From assembly GCF_016862975.1 (NCBI RefSeq), contig NZ_BONZ01000034.1:1-64000 (forward strand): 64,000 nt of DNA, given 5' to 3'. Position numbers and translations under genes: made by a program. This stretch comes from Rugosimonospora africana (GTDB lineage Bacteria; Actinomycetota; Actinomycetes; Mycobacteriales; Micromonosporaceae). The notes beneath the pieces were generated by a model. It saw only the letters and a program-made list of their open reading frames with translations. It was not told where the DNA came from and made no database searches. Below, in pieces: positions 1 through 8,458 of the stretch. How positions within the stretch are numbered: the stretch's first letter is position 1; every line of letters starts with the position of its first letter.

Positions 1-49
1 TGGTCCGGGTCGTAGCGCGGCGCCAGACGCGCCGAGCCGGACTGGTCGG
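1..49 (+). repeat. Dispersed hairpin element, copy A (5' end cut by window)
   Basis: This is the first of three copies of an element also found at 22539-22589 (+) and 33077-33130 (-). All three share the core GCCAGACGCGCCGAGCC. It folds as an outer stem (TGGTCCGG with CCGGACTGG, including two G-U wobbles), a TCG/CGA stem, and an inner GCGCG/CGCGC stem closing an 8-nt loop. The other copies start 1-3 nt after a TGA stop, so a + strand gene probably ends just before this window. Function is unknown. Confidence 0.7.
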
Positions 50-107
50 AAACGTGTCCCCACGGCGGGGCGCGGCCTTGGCACACTGGGCCGGCGGCGG
101 CCTCGGA

Positions 108-128
108 GGGGCGGCGGGTCACCGCCCC
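108..128. terminator. Short GC-rich hairpin
   Basis: GGGGCGG at 108-114 pairs with CCGCCCC at 122-128 across a 7-nt loop, with no T run. It may help end transcription from the gene before the window. Just after it, a 15-bp unit (GCCGACACCGCTCAC) is repeated in tandem at 142-156 and 157-171 in the leader of the next gene. Confidence 0.35.
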
Positions 129-205
129 GCGAGTTCGCCGTGCCGACACCGCTCACGCCGACACCGCTCACCCGGAACCTCTCTTCGGACAGAGGATGAG
201 AATCG

Positions 206-1324
206 ATGATGCAGCACCCCAACGCTCCGCTGTACCAGCAGGTCAAACGCATCCTCGTCGGGGCGATCTCCCGGGGCGAGTACGAGCCCGATCAGCCCTT
301 CGTCACCCAGCGCGAGGTGTGCGAGCGGTACGGCGTGAGCACGACTACCGCGGTACGTGCCCTCAACGAGTTGGTCGCCGACGGGATCCTGGTACGCCGT
401 CGCGGCAAGGGCACCTTCGTCGCCGACCGGAGCGGCCGCCCCGCCACGGACGCCGGTGGCCCGGCCATCGCCTGTGTCGTCCAGGGGCTGTCCGGGCCGC
501 ACGTGTCGCAGATCGTACGGGGCGTCGAGTCGGTCTGCGCCCAGCGCGGGTACCGGATGTTCCTGTCCGAGTCCGACGGCTCCGCCGACCGCCAGGGCCG
601 GGCGCTGCGGCAGGCGATCGACACCGGCGCCGGAGGCGTGGTGCTGTACTCGGTCGAGGGTGAGACGAACACCGACCTGATCGAGGAGCTGCGGCACCGC
701 CGCATCCCGCTCGTGCTCGTCGATCGGTACCGAACCGATCTGGCCACCGACGCCGTTGTGGCCGATGATTTCGGCCTCGGGTACGACATCACCCGGGAGC
801 TGATCGAGCGCGGACATCACCGGATCGCCACGCTCTGGACCGAGACGAACTGCACGAGCGTGCGCGATCGGCTCACCGGTCACGAGCACGCGCTGCGCGA
901 ATACGGGCTGCCGATCCTGCCGGAGCTGACCCGGCTCCGGCCGTACCACACGCTGTCCGGCGGTTCCCAGCGCTCGGCGCTGTCCCGGTTGCTGGACAAC
1001 GTCGAGCCGCCCACCGCGTTGCTGTGCGCCAACGGCTACATCCTCGCCCGCGCCGCCACCGACCTGCTGCACCTGAGCGGCGCGCTGCCCGCGGACGTGG
1101 AGCTGGCCAGCATGGACGACGCCGGCCCGTACGACATCGCGCCGCTGACCGTGCTCTCGGCGACGTTGCCGTCGACGGAGATCGGCCAGCAGGCCGCCGA
1201 GTTGGTGATCGATCGGATCGGGGCGGAGGACCCGTACCGGGACGTGCGGCGCATCGTCCTGGGGGTGCGGATCCGCCGCCGCGACGGGATCGCCGCGCGG
1301 CTGCAGGCGACCGCCGCCCGCTAG
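206..1324 (+). CDS. GntR-type HTH / LacI-type sensor transcriptional regulator
   Basis: This 372-residue cytoplasmic regulator has a GntR winged helix at residues 5-75 (YQQVKRILVGAISRGEYEPD, then QREVCERYGVSTTTAVRAL and RRRGKGTFV). A periplasmic-binding-protein-like effector domain follows from about residue 88 to the end, with LVDRYRTDLATDAVVADDFG, ERGHHRIATLW and LASMDDAG, as in LacI/GalR proteins. This architecture (AraR-like) usually represses sugar genes until an oligosaccharide binds. The start ATG-ATG follows AGAGGATGAG. It lies directly upstream of, and co-directional with, the GH38 alpha-mannosidase, so that gene is its likely target (inference). The sugar ligand cannot be read from the sequence. 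Confidence 0.88.
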   Translation: MMQHPNAPLYQQVKRILVGAISRGEYEPDQPFVTQREVCERYGVSTTTAVRALNELVADGILVRRRGKGTFVADRSGRPATDAGGPAIACVVQGLSGPHVSQIVRGVESVCAQRGYRMFLSESDGSADRQGRALRQAIDTGAGGVVLYSVEGETNTDLIEELRHRRIPLVLVDRYRTDLATDAVVADDFGLGYDITRELIERGHHRIATLWTETNCTSVRDRLTGHEHALREYGLPILPELTRLRPYHTLSGGSQRSALSRLLDNVEPPTALLCANGYILARAATDLLHLSGALPADVELASMDDAGPYDIAPLTVLSATLPSTEIGQQAAELVIDRIGAEDPYRDVRRIVLGVRIRRRDGIAARLQATAAR

Positions 1325-1553
1325 CGCGGCCGCTCAGCGTTCGACCCGATGCCAGCCGCTGGCGCCCGGGTCGCTGAGTGGTCGCCGCGACGCCAGAGCG
1401 TGGCGCACGACCGCCCAGCGTTCGGCGCGGCCGCCAGCCGCTGCCGCGGCGGCTACCGCAGGCAGCGGCGCACGACCGTCACACACAACCGCAGGCGGTC
1501 GCGCACTGCCGTCCCACACAACCGCAGGCAGTGGCGCACGGCTACCGCGTTCC
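1325..1553. repeat. Non-coding spacer with 33-bp tandem repeats
   Basis: No gene is seen between the regulator and the GH38 promoter. Three adjoining imperfect 33-bp units lie at 1454-1486, 1487-1519 and 1520-1552, each beginning ACCGCAGGC and containing GCGCAC. Related degenerate GCGCACGACCG and GCCAGCCGCTG pieces lie at 1350-1450. The array begins downstream of the regulator's stop codon and abuts the GH38 promoter. It has no unique spacers, so it is not a CRISPR. Confidence 0.6.
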
Positions 1554-1554
1554 C

Positions 1555-1584
1555 TTGACACGTTAAAGCGTTGAGCCCGAGGAT
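1555..1584 (+). promoter_or_regulatory. Candidate promoter/operator of the GH38 gene
   Basis: TTGACA at 1555-1560 is a perfect -35 box, followed 18 bp later by GAGGAT at 1579-1584 as a fair -10. TTGACACGTTAA at 1555-1566 resembles the CG-centred operators of LacI-type sensors and overlaps the -35 box, which suits repression by the upstream regulator (inference). Confidence 0.45.
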
Positions 1585-1645
1585 GTCCGATACGGCCAAC
1601 CGGGCACCCATCCGACAACCGGGCCGTCCCCATTCGAGGAGTGTC

Positions 1646-4600
1646 ATGTCACTGCCGTCCATCCGGGCCGAGTCCACTGACCTGTTCATCGGTACGCCGG
1701 ACGCGCCGCGGCAGGTTCTCCGGGTCACGCTGCGCCCAGCCGATGCCGAACGGCGCGTCACCGTCACCGGACCCGGGGTCAGCGGCACCGCCATCGCGCC
1801 GGCCGCCGGTGGCGAGAGTGAGACCCTGGTCGAGGTCGGCCTGGACATCGACGCAGAGCCGGGCGCCGCGGTGCCGGTGACCGTGACCGTGAGCGACGCG
1901 AACGGGGCAGCCGACGCGACGGCGGACACCACCGTGACGGTCGAGCGCACCGGCTACACCCTGCACATGGTGTCCCACTTCCACTACGACCCGGTGTGGT
2001 GGAACACCCAGGCGGCGTACACCACGCCCTGGGAATGGCTGTCCGGCGACGCCAGCACCCGGCCGCTGTTCGCCAACAACTCCTTCGCGCTCGTCGACGC
2101 GCACCTCGACCTGGCGCTGCGGGACCCCGATTACCGGTTCGTGCTGGCCGAAATCGACTACCTCAAGCCGTACTTTGATGTGCACCCGCAGCGCCGGGAA
2201 GACCTGCGCCGGCTGCTGGCCGAGGGTCGGGTGGAACTGCTCGGCGGCACGTACAACGAGCCGAACACGAACCTGACGGCGGCCGAGACCACCATCCGCA
2301 ACCTGGTGTACGGCATCGGGTACCAGCGTGACATCCTCGGCGGAGATCCACGGACCGCCTGGCAGCTGGACGTCTTCGGGCACGATCCCCAGTTCCCCGG
2401 CTATGCCGCGGCCGCCGGGCTGACCGGAAGCGCCTGGGCTCGCGGCCCATTCCACCAGTGGGGGCCGATCCTCAAGAACTTCGGACCGCCGGCCGACGGT
2501 GCCACCGTCATGCAGTTCCCGTCTGAGTTCGAGTGGATCGCACCCAGCGGGCTTGGCGTGTTGACCCACTACATGCCCAACCACTACTCCGCCGGCTGGT
2601 GGATGGACTCCTCCGCCACGCTCGACGACGCGCAGAACGCCGTGTATGAGCTGTACCGCGCCCTCAAGCCGGTCGCCGCGACCCGGCACATGCTGCTGCC
2701 GGTCGGTACCGACTACACACCCCCGAACAAGTGGCTGACCGCGATCCACCGGTCGTGGAACAGCCGGTACGTGTGGCCCCGGTTCGTCTGCGCCACTCCC
2801 CGCGACTTCCTCGACGCGGTGCGGGCCGAGCTCGCCGGATCCGGCCGGCGGCCGTCCCCGCAGACCCGGGACATGAACCCGGTCTACACCGGCAAGGACG
2901 TGTCGTACATCGACACGAAACAGGCACAGCGCGCCGCCGAGGTCGCCGCGATTGACGCGGAAAAGCTCGCCACCATCGCCACCGTGCTCGGTCTCGGCCG
3001 CTATCCACAGGCAGCGCTGGACAAGGTGTGGCGTCACCTCGCCTTCGGCGCGCACCATGACGCGGTCACCGGTTCGGAGTCGGACCAGGTATACATCGAT
3101 CTGCTCGGCGGCTGGCGCGAGGCGCACGATCTCGCGGCCGGAGTCCGGGACACGGCTCTCGACGCTCTCGTCTCGCGGGTGGACACGACCGGGTCGGGCC
3201 GGGCCGTGGTGATCACGAACACGCTGTCCTTCGACCGGTCGGACCTGGTGCGGGTGCCGGTCGCGGGGCCGGCCGGGGTGCTGGACGACACGGGGGCTCC
3301 GGTGCCGGCGCTCTACGACCGCGGCACGTTGACGTTCCACGCCGCCGACGTGCCGGCGATGGGATGGCGAACCTGGCGCCTGACCGACGACGCCGCACAG
3401 CAGGAAGCCACACCGGCGCCGCAACAAGACGAGGCCGGGCACCAGGAGACGGCACCGGCACGAGACGAGGCCGGGCAGCCAGGAACCGACATCGGCGCGA
3501 CGACCCAGAGCTGGGTCGAGGCCAGCGGCGACAGCATCGCCAACCAGCGGTACCGGGTCGTCGCCGACCCCGCCCACGGCGGCGCCCTCAGCTCCATTGT
3601 GGACACCGCGACCGGCCGGGAACTGCTGCGCGGGTTGGGTAACGAGCTGCGCGTGTACGACGAGTACCCGACGCACCCGCAGTTCGGCGAGGGCCCCTGG
3701 CACCTGCTGCCCAAGGGTACGGTCGCCGGCTCGTCCGCCTCACCGGCCATAGTGCGCCGCTTCACCGGCCCGATCGGCGAGCGGCTGGTGGTCACCGGCA
3801 CCGTCGACGGGATCGACTACGAGCAGGTCGTCACGCTGTGGAGCGGCGTGGACCGGATCGACTTCCGTACCCGGGTACTGGACCACGCGGTGCAGGACAA
3901 GCTGGTACGGGTGAGGTTCCCGGTCGACCTGCCCGGCGCGCTGCCGGTGTCGGAGGTGGCCGCGGCGGTGGTCGGTCGCGGGTACGCGCTGCCCGACGTG
4001 GACTCGGCCGAAGCGCCGTGGACGCTGGACAACCCGGCCAACACCTGGTTCGGTCTCGGCAGCACGGCGCGCGTGCGCCTCACCTCCCCGGACGGCGTAC
4101 CGCTGGGCGAGCGGGCGATCGGCGTCGCTGAGGTGGTCGTGCCGGGGGTCGACGACGGCGCGGACGCCCGCGACCTCGTCGTCGCGCTGGCCCGAGCCGG
4201 TGTCACCGCGACGACGTCCAGTGCCGACGGATCCCGGTACGGCTGGCTGAACGTGGACTCCAACCTGCCGGACTTCCGCATCGTGCTGGGCGACGCCGAC
4301 GCCAACGCGGTGACCCGGGACCTGCTGGCCCGGGCGGGGTCGGGGTACGCGGACGCCCTGGCCCGGCACGGCGTCGTGTGGATCCCGGCGGAGCGGCCAC
4401 TGCCACAGGTGTGGCAGCCGAACGCCGACCTGCGCGACCTCCGCGCGCTACCGGCGCTCGTGGTCTCCGGCCCGGTCGAGGCCATCGTCGCCGACCTGGC
4501 CGACGCGACGCTGGAGGCGACCGCGCTGGAACCGCCCGCCGAGCCGCTGACCGACGCGACCGTCGCGCTGCTCACCTACGGGCTGCCCGGTTTCGCCGTC

Positions 4601-6100
4601 GATCCGACCGGAGCGCTGCACCTGTCGCTGCTGCGCTCGTGCACCGGCTGGCCGTCCGGGGTGTGGATCGATCCGCCACGGCGTACCGCGCCGGACGGCT
4701 CCGCGTTCCAGTTGCAGCACTGGACGCACGAGTTCCGGTACGCGCTGGTGTCCGGCGACGGCGACTGGCGGGCGCTGACGCTGCCGGCCCGGGGACAGGA
4801 GTACATCACGCCGCTGCTGCCCCGGCTGGTCGAGACGCTGCCCGAGGCGGCATCCGGGGCGTTGCCGGCCACCCACTCGTTCGTCCGCGTCGAGCCGGCC
4901 CGCCGGGTGCTGCTGAACGCGCTCAAGCCGGCCGGCAACCCGATAGCGTCCGGCAGCGCCGCCGAGGCTGACCCGGCCGCGCGGGTGACGCTGCGCCTGG
5001 CCGAGAGCACCGGGCTGGGCAGTGTGTCCGAAGTGGACGGTGCGCTGTCGCTGACCGACCGACGGGCGGCGGACCTGCTCGAGCGCGACCTGGGGCCGGC
5101 TCGGCTGGAGCTGACCGGCTTCGAGGTCGCGACCATCACCGCCCGACCCTCGCTTCCGGCAGCGGAGGCTGGGACGCCGTCAGGAACGCCGGCGGAAACC
5201 GTTGAGCCGCACGGCGCGCCGGCGGACACCGACACACCGCCGGAGACCGGAACACAGCACGAGACCGGAGCTCAGACCGGGACCGCGGCGCGACGGCCGT
5301 TGCTCGGCCCGGCCGGCGAGGCGGTGCAGCCCGTCTACAGCCGGTACTGGTTGCACAACCGCGGCCCCGCCCCGGCCGGGTACCTGCCGGTGACCGTCGC
5401 CGCCTCGCCCGGCCTGCTGCGTACCGGGGGCGAGCCGGTCGACGTCGACATCGTGCTCGCCTCCCAGCTGCGCGACGCCGAGCACGAGGGCATCGTGACG
5501 GTCACCGCCCCCGAGGGGTGGCGCGTCGAACCAGAGTCCCGGGTGTACCGGTTGCCGGCCGGCGGCTGGCAGCGCTTCACCGCCACGGTCACTCCCCCGC
5601 CCGGTACCCCGGAAGGCTTGTATTTCACGGCCGCCCGCCTGGTGCACGACGGCACGACGGTCGAGGATGTCGTCACCGTCGTGGTCGGGGAGCCGGACGG
5701 CGCGCTGCCGGTGCCCGGCCCGATTCCGCCGAATGACGTGGTGTTCGCCGGTACCACCGCGAGCACGGCCCGGGAGACCGGCCTGTCGGTGGACGTCGTC
5801 AAGCCCGAGGTGGTGCTGCGCGCGGGGCAGCGCGGTTCGGTGACCGTCACGGTGGCGAGCGCGGCCCGCGACGAGATCCGCGGCGAGGTGCAGTTGGTGT
5901 CGCCGTGGGGGACGTGGGAGCACCTCTCCGGCGTGGTGCGCGGTTTCACTGTCGCGGCCGGCGGCAGGTCCACAGTGGACTTTCCGGTCGCCGTGCCGGC
6001 GGACGCCGAGCCGGGCCACGCGTGGGCGGTCGCGAAGGTGATGTGGTTCGGCCGCTGCCAGTACACCCCGGCGGTGCGCCTGGTGGTGGCCGGTGACTGA
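1646..6100 (+). CDS. GH38 family alpha-mannosidase, cytoplasmic, multi-domain
   Basis: This protein of about 1484 residues would hydrolyse alpha-mannosides from imported glycans or glycosides. An N-terminal beta domain (1-100) is followed by the GH38 catalytic barrel. The metal-binding motif HFHYDPVWWN lies at about 111-120 and the nucleophile Asp of LDVFGHD at about 242. Further conserved segments are LLGGTYNEPN and FGAHHDAVTGSESDQVY. A mannosidase beta-sandwich region follows, then two NEW3-like beta domains near the C-terminus. No signal peptide is present. The start at 1646 is chosen because GAGGA sits 5 nt upstream; an upstream in-frame ATG at 1571 lacks a ribosome site. Two Thr/Pro/Glu/Ala-rich linkers (about residues 585-620 and 1170-1215) look like repeat expansions. 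The protein is longer than usual GH38 enzymes (about 850-1050 residues). Confidence 0.93.
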   Translation: MSLPSIRAESTDLFIGTPDAPRQVLRVTLRPADAERRVTVTGPGVSGTAIAPAAGGESETLVEVGLDIDAEPGAAVPVTVTVSDANGAADATADTTVTVERTGYTLHMVSHFHYDPVWWNTQAAYTTPWEWLSGDASTRPLFANNSFALVDAHLDLALRDPDYRFVLAEIDYLKPYFDVHPQRREDLRRLLAEGRVELLGGTYNEPNTNLTAAETTIRNLVYGIGYQRDILGGDPRTAWQLDVFGHDPQFPGYAAAAGLTGSAWARGPFHQWGPILKNFGPPADGATVMQFPSEFEWIAPSGLGVLTHYMPNHYSAGWWMDSSATLDDAQNAVYELYRALKPVAATRHMLLPVGTDYTPPNKWLTAIHRSWNSRYVWPRFVCATPRDFLDAVRAELAGSGRRPSPQTRDMNPVYTGKDVSYIDTKQAQRAAEVAAIDAEKLATIATVLGLGRYPQAALDKVWRHLAFGAHHDAVTGSESDQVYIDLLGGWREAHDLAAGVRDTALDALVSRVDTTGSGRAVVITNTLSFDRSDLVRVPVAGPAGVLDDTGAPVPALYDRGTLTFHAADVPAMGWRTWRLTDDAAQQEATPAPQQDEAGHQETAPARDEAGQPGTDIGATTQSWVEASGDSIANQRYRVVADPAHGGALSSIVDTATGRELLRGLGNELRVYDEYPTHPQFGEGPWHLLPKGTVAGSSASPAIVRRFTGPIGERLVVTGTVDGIDYEQVVTLWSGVDRIDFRTRVLDHAVQDKLVRVRFPVDLPGALPVSEVAAAVVGRGYALPDVDSAEAPWTLDNPANTWFGLGSTARVRLTSPDGVPLGERAIGVAEVVVPGVDDGADARDLVVALARAGVTATTSSADGSRYGWLNVDSNLPDFRIVLGDADANAVTRDLLARAGSGYADALARHGVVWIPAERPLPQVWQPNADLRDLRALPALVVSGPVEAIVADLADATLEATALEPPAEPLTDATVALLTYGLPGFAVDPTGALHLSLLRSCTGWPSGVWIDPPRRTAPDGSAFQLQHWTHEFRYALVSGDGDWRALTLPARGQEYITPLLPRLVETLPEAASGALPATHSFVRVEPARRVLLNALKPAGNPIASGSAAEADPAARVTLRLAESTGLGSVSEVDGALSLTDRRAADLLERDLGPARLELTGFEVATITARPSLPAAEAGTPSGTPAETVEPHGAPADTDTPPETGTQHETGAQTGTAARRPLLGPAGEAVQPVYSRYWLHNRGPAPAGYLPVTVAASPGLLRTGGEPVDVDIVLASQLRDAEHEGIVTVTAPEGWRVEPESRVYRLPAGGWQRFTATVTPPPGTPEGLYFTAARLVHDGTTVEDVVTVVVGEPDGALPVPGPIPPNDVVFAGTTASTARETGLSVDVVKPEVVLRAGQRGSVTVTVASAARDEIRGEVQLVSPWGTWEHLSGVVRGFTVAAGGRSTVDFPVAVPADAEPGHAWAVAKVMWFGRCQYTPAVRLVVAGD

Positions 6101-6863
6101 GCGGGTGGCCGAGCGGGCGGCCGTCCTCGGGTACCTCGACGGCGAGCCGGTTCCCCGGGACCGGCTGGACCGGCGGCTCGCCCGGATGCGTCAGGGGTCG
6201 CGCTCGGCGATGCTTCCCGCGGTCGGCAGTCCGGAGGACCGGCAACTGGCCCGCTGGCTCACCCAGGTGATCCTCACCGAGGCGCTGTGCGAGGCCGAGG
6301 CGGCGGCCCGGGACCTTCCGCTGGATCCCCGGCGGTACGCCCGGCTGGACCACCAGGCGGCGGTGGAGTACGGCTCCATCAACGCCGCCGCGTTCCAGCG
6401 CAGTCCGGCGGTCCGGGCGGTCGCGCTGGACGTGACCGCCGGCGTGGGCGTCGTCGAGGCCGAGTTGCGCCGGTACTGGGCCGCCACCGCGCGCCCGGTG
6501 CCGGCCCGGTGGGTGCTGCGGCACCGGCTGGACGGCGGCCCGGCACACCGGCTCGGGCCGGCCGGCGCGCTCGACCTGCCCGCCGCGCTGGCCGGTGCCC
6601 TAGTGGGCGCGGCACCCGGCGACACGGTCAGGGTCACCGACCGGCTGGGCCGGCACGAGGCGCACGTCGTCGAGGTGCTGCCCGCACAGGAGCTGTGTTT
6701 CGAGCGGGACGGGCCCGGCCTGCGTACCCGGCTGGAGGCCGCGGCCCGGCGACGCGCATTCGCGCACTGGCTGGACGCGGCGCGCGCAGACCGCGTCCGG
6801 CTCGTTCCGGGGTTGGAGCATCCCGGCGATCCCCGGCAGCCGGACAACCACCACCGCCACTGA
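6093..6863 (+). CDS. SurA/parvulin-like protein of unknown role, coupled to GH38
   Basis: This 256-residue protein starts at a GTG inside the last codons of the GH38 gene (8-bp overlap), so it is translationally coupled to it. It has no signal peptide or membrane segment. The first 140 residues are helical and Arg/Ala-rich (RLARMRQGSRSAMLP, ILTEALCEAEAAARDL). The segment around 155-215 (ALVGAAPGDTVRVTDRLGRH) resembles the parvulin part of SurA-like proteins. The tail EHPGDPRQPDNHHRH is highly characteristic. Similar actinobacterial proteins are, from memory, often labelled malonyl-CoA-ACP transacylase or peptidyl-prolyl isomerase, without proof. A folding or accessory role for the mannosidase is only suggested by the coupling. 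Confidence 0.72.
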   Translation: MTERVAERAAVLGYLDGEPVPRDRLDRRLARMRQGSRSAMLPAVGSPEDRQLARWLTQVILTEALCEAEAAARDLPLDPRRYARLDHQAAVEYGSINAAAFQRSPAVRAVALDVTAGVGVVEAELRRYWAATARPVPARWVLRHRLDGGPAHRLGPAGALDLPAALAGALVGAAPGDTVRVTDRLGRHEAHVVEVLPAQELCFERDGPGLRTRLEAAARRRAFAHWLDAARADRVRLVPGLEHPGDPRQPDNHHRH

Positions 6864-6931
6864 CCGCGGTGCCGACGGCGACCCGGGCGGGCTCCGGGGC
6901 GCTCTCGCCGGCCCGCGCGACCCACCCGGCG

Positions 6932-6964
6932 ACCGGGCCCGCACGATTTCCGTGCGGGCCCGGT
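6932..6964 (+). terminator. Terminator after the GH38 operon
   Basis: A perfect 14-bp stem (ACCGGGCCCGCACG with CGTGCGGGCCCGGT) closes a 5-nt loop ATTTC. It lies between convergent genes and may stop transcription from both sides. Confidence 0.75.
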
Positions 6965-7033
6965 CCGGGCGGGTGAGCGGCCCCCGCCGGGGCCGCACGC
7001 TCAAAAGTGGGCGCCCCCGTCGAGACCGCTCGC

Positions 7034-8197
7034 TCAGAAGTGGGCGCCCGCGCCGGTCCGATGCGGCGTGCCACCGGCGGCGAGACTCAGATCCTGCTGC
7101 ATGGCGGTGAAGGCGGCCTTGGGGTTGAGGTTCACGTCGTAGATGTCCGCGTATCCCTCACCCTTGAACGTGTTCGGCACCCAGGAGTCCGCGTCGCTGA
7201 CGCCCCAGACGGTGAACGAGAGGCAGTCGCGGACCGCGAGGCACGCCTTGAGCATCTGCGAGTACTCGTAGGGCTGCGCGAACGTGGCGAGCGAGTCGGT
7301 CGGGGTCTGGCTGGCGTCGGTGGTCTTGACGAACGTGCGCACATCGGCCTCGGTGATGGCCACCTTGAAACCGGCGGCGGTGTAGCGGCGCAGATCCTGG
7401 GTCAGCAGGGTCGGGAACCCGTACTGCGTGTCCAGGTGGCCCTGGTCGCCGACACCGTCGACCGGTACGCCCTGGGACCTCAGCTGCCGCACGAAGGCGT
7501 ACACCGCGTCGCTCTTGGCGTTGGAGCCGTCCTCGCCCGCGATGTTGTAGTCGTTGTAGAACAGCAGCGCGTGCGGGTCGGCGGCGTGCGCCCAGCGGAA
7601 CGCGTCGGCGATGATGCCGACCCCCAGGTGCGAGACCCAGAAGTCGTTGGGGTTGATGGTCGACGGGTTGCTGTCGGTGAAGAACTCGTTGGCCACGTCC
7701 CACTGCCAGATCTTGCCCCGGAAGTGGCTGACCTCGTCGGTGATGTGCCGGCGGACGATGTCCCTCAGCGCGCTGCTGGTGATGCTCCCGTCGGCGACGC
7801 CCGCGGTCAGCCAGCCGGGGATCTGGTTGTGCCACAGCAGGGTGTGGCCGCGCACCAGTTGGCCGTGCGCGCGGGCGAAGGACACCAGCTGGTCGGCCGG
7901 GCCGAAGTTCTCGGTGCCCCGGCTGGGCTCGATGGTGTCCCACTTCATGACGTTCTCGGCCGTGACGGTGCTGAACTGGTCCGCGACGATGCCGGCGTAC
8001 GCGGTGTCGGCGGCCAACTTGTCCGTGTTCACCGCGGTGCCGACGCGCAGGCCGACGTGGGAGGCCAACGTGCGCAGCGAATCGGCGGGGGGACGGGAAT
8101 GGCCGGCGCTCATGGGCGCTGCGCCGGCTGCGGTGCCGAGGATCAGGACGGCCGCCACTCCGGCGGCGGCGATCAGGGCAGGACGGTGGAGCTTCAC
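7034..8197 (-). CDS. Secreted GH10 endo-1,4-beta-xylanase
   Basis: This 387-residue extracellular enzyme cleaves internal beta-1,4-xylosidic bonds of xylan. Signal peptide 1-27 (KLHRP, hydrophobic ALIAAAGVAAVLIL, cleavage near AGAAP) precedes a single GH10 barrel. Landmarks are TAENVMKWDTIEP, LLWHNQIPGWL, the acid/base Glu171 in WDVANEFF and the nucleophile Glu283 in ITEADVRT. No carbohydrate-binding module follows, so the protein is catalytic-domain only. The start GTG at 8197 is preceded by GAGGGA with a 7-nt spacing; in-frame sequence further upstream has no signal-peptide character. A xylan-type operator lies 70-83 bp upstream. Confidence 0.95.
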   Translation of the reverse strand: MKLHRPALIAAAGVAAVLILGTAAGAAPMSAGHSRPPADSLRTLASHVGLRVGTAVNTDKLAADTAYAGIVADQFSTVTAENVMKWDTIEPSRGTENFGPADQLVSFARAHGQLVRGHTLLWHNQIPGWLTAGVADGSITSSALRDIVRRHITDEVSHFRGKIWQWDVANEFFTDSNPSTINPNDFWVSHLGVGIIADAFRWAHAADPHALLFYNDYNIAGEDGSNAKSDAVYAFVRQLRSQGVPVDGVGDQGHLDTQYGFPTLLTQDLRRYTAAGFKVAITEADVRTFVKTTDASQTPTDSLATFAQPYEYSQMLKACLAVRDCLSFTVWGVSDADSWVPNTFKGEGYADIYDVNLNPKAAFTAMQQDLSLAAGGTPHRTGAGAHF

Positions 8198-8267
8198 GAC
8201 ACACTCCCTCACCAGGGGCGGCGGCGGACCCGTGCGGTACGCCGGCGCGATATCGGGAAGACAGGAT

Positions 8268-8280
8268 CCGAAATTTTCGG
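8268..8280. promoter_or_regulatory. Xylanase operator palindrome
   Basis: CCGAAA-T-TTTCGG is a perfect 13-bp inverted repeat 71 bp upstream of the xylanase start. It matches the CGAAA-N-TTTCG operator type reported for xylanase genes of Streptomyces, where a LacI-family repressor is thought to bind. Confidence 0.6.
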
Positions 8281-8395
8281 CGCATTGCCGATAAACTGAG
8301 AACCTAGACCCGCGTACCGGCGTCGTCAAGGCGTCCATCGATGCCCCGATCCACGGCCGGGCATTTCCGGATAAGGCCATGTCAGCCCATATATA

Positions 8396-8436
8396 GACGA
8401 CCGCGGCGCGCCCTCGAAGGGTGCGCCGCGGTCGTC
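8396..8436 (-). terminator. Terminator of the ABC exporter operon
   Basis: A 14-bp perfect stem (GACGACCGCGGCGC at 8396-8409 with its complement at 8423-8436) continues through five more pairs to a 3-nt loop. It stands 22 bp after the permease stop. The minus strand runs into TATATAT beyond it, and it separates the exporter operon from the xylanase promoter. Confidence 0.8.
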
Positions 8437-8458
8437 GAAAAGTTTCGGGGTACCGCCG

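Noticed and set aside
1454-1552. Possible CRISPR-like array of 33-bp repeats
   Set aside because: The units adjoin with no spacers and are imperfect; no cas gene is present.
1649-3703. 684-residue open frame antisense to GH38
   Set aside because: Arg/Gly/Val-rich composition without motifs; the GH38 frame has clear catalytic motifs.
6093-6863. Malonyl-CoA-ACP transacylase
   Set aside because: No GHSxG motif; the label sometimes attached to relatives has no sequence support here.
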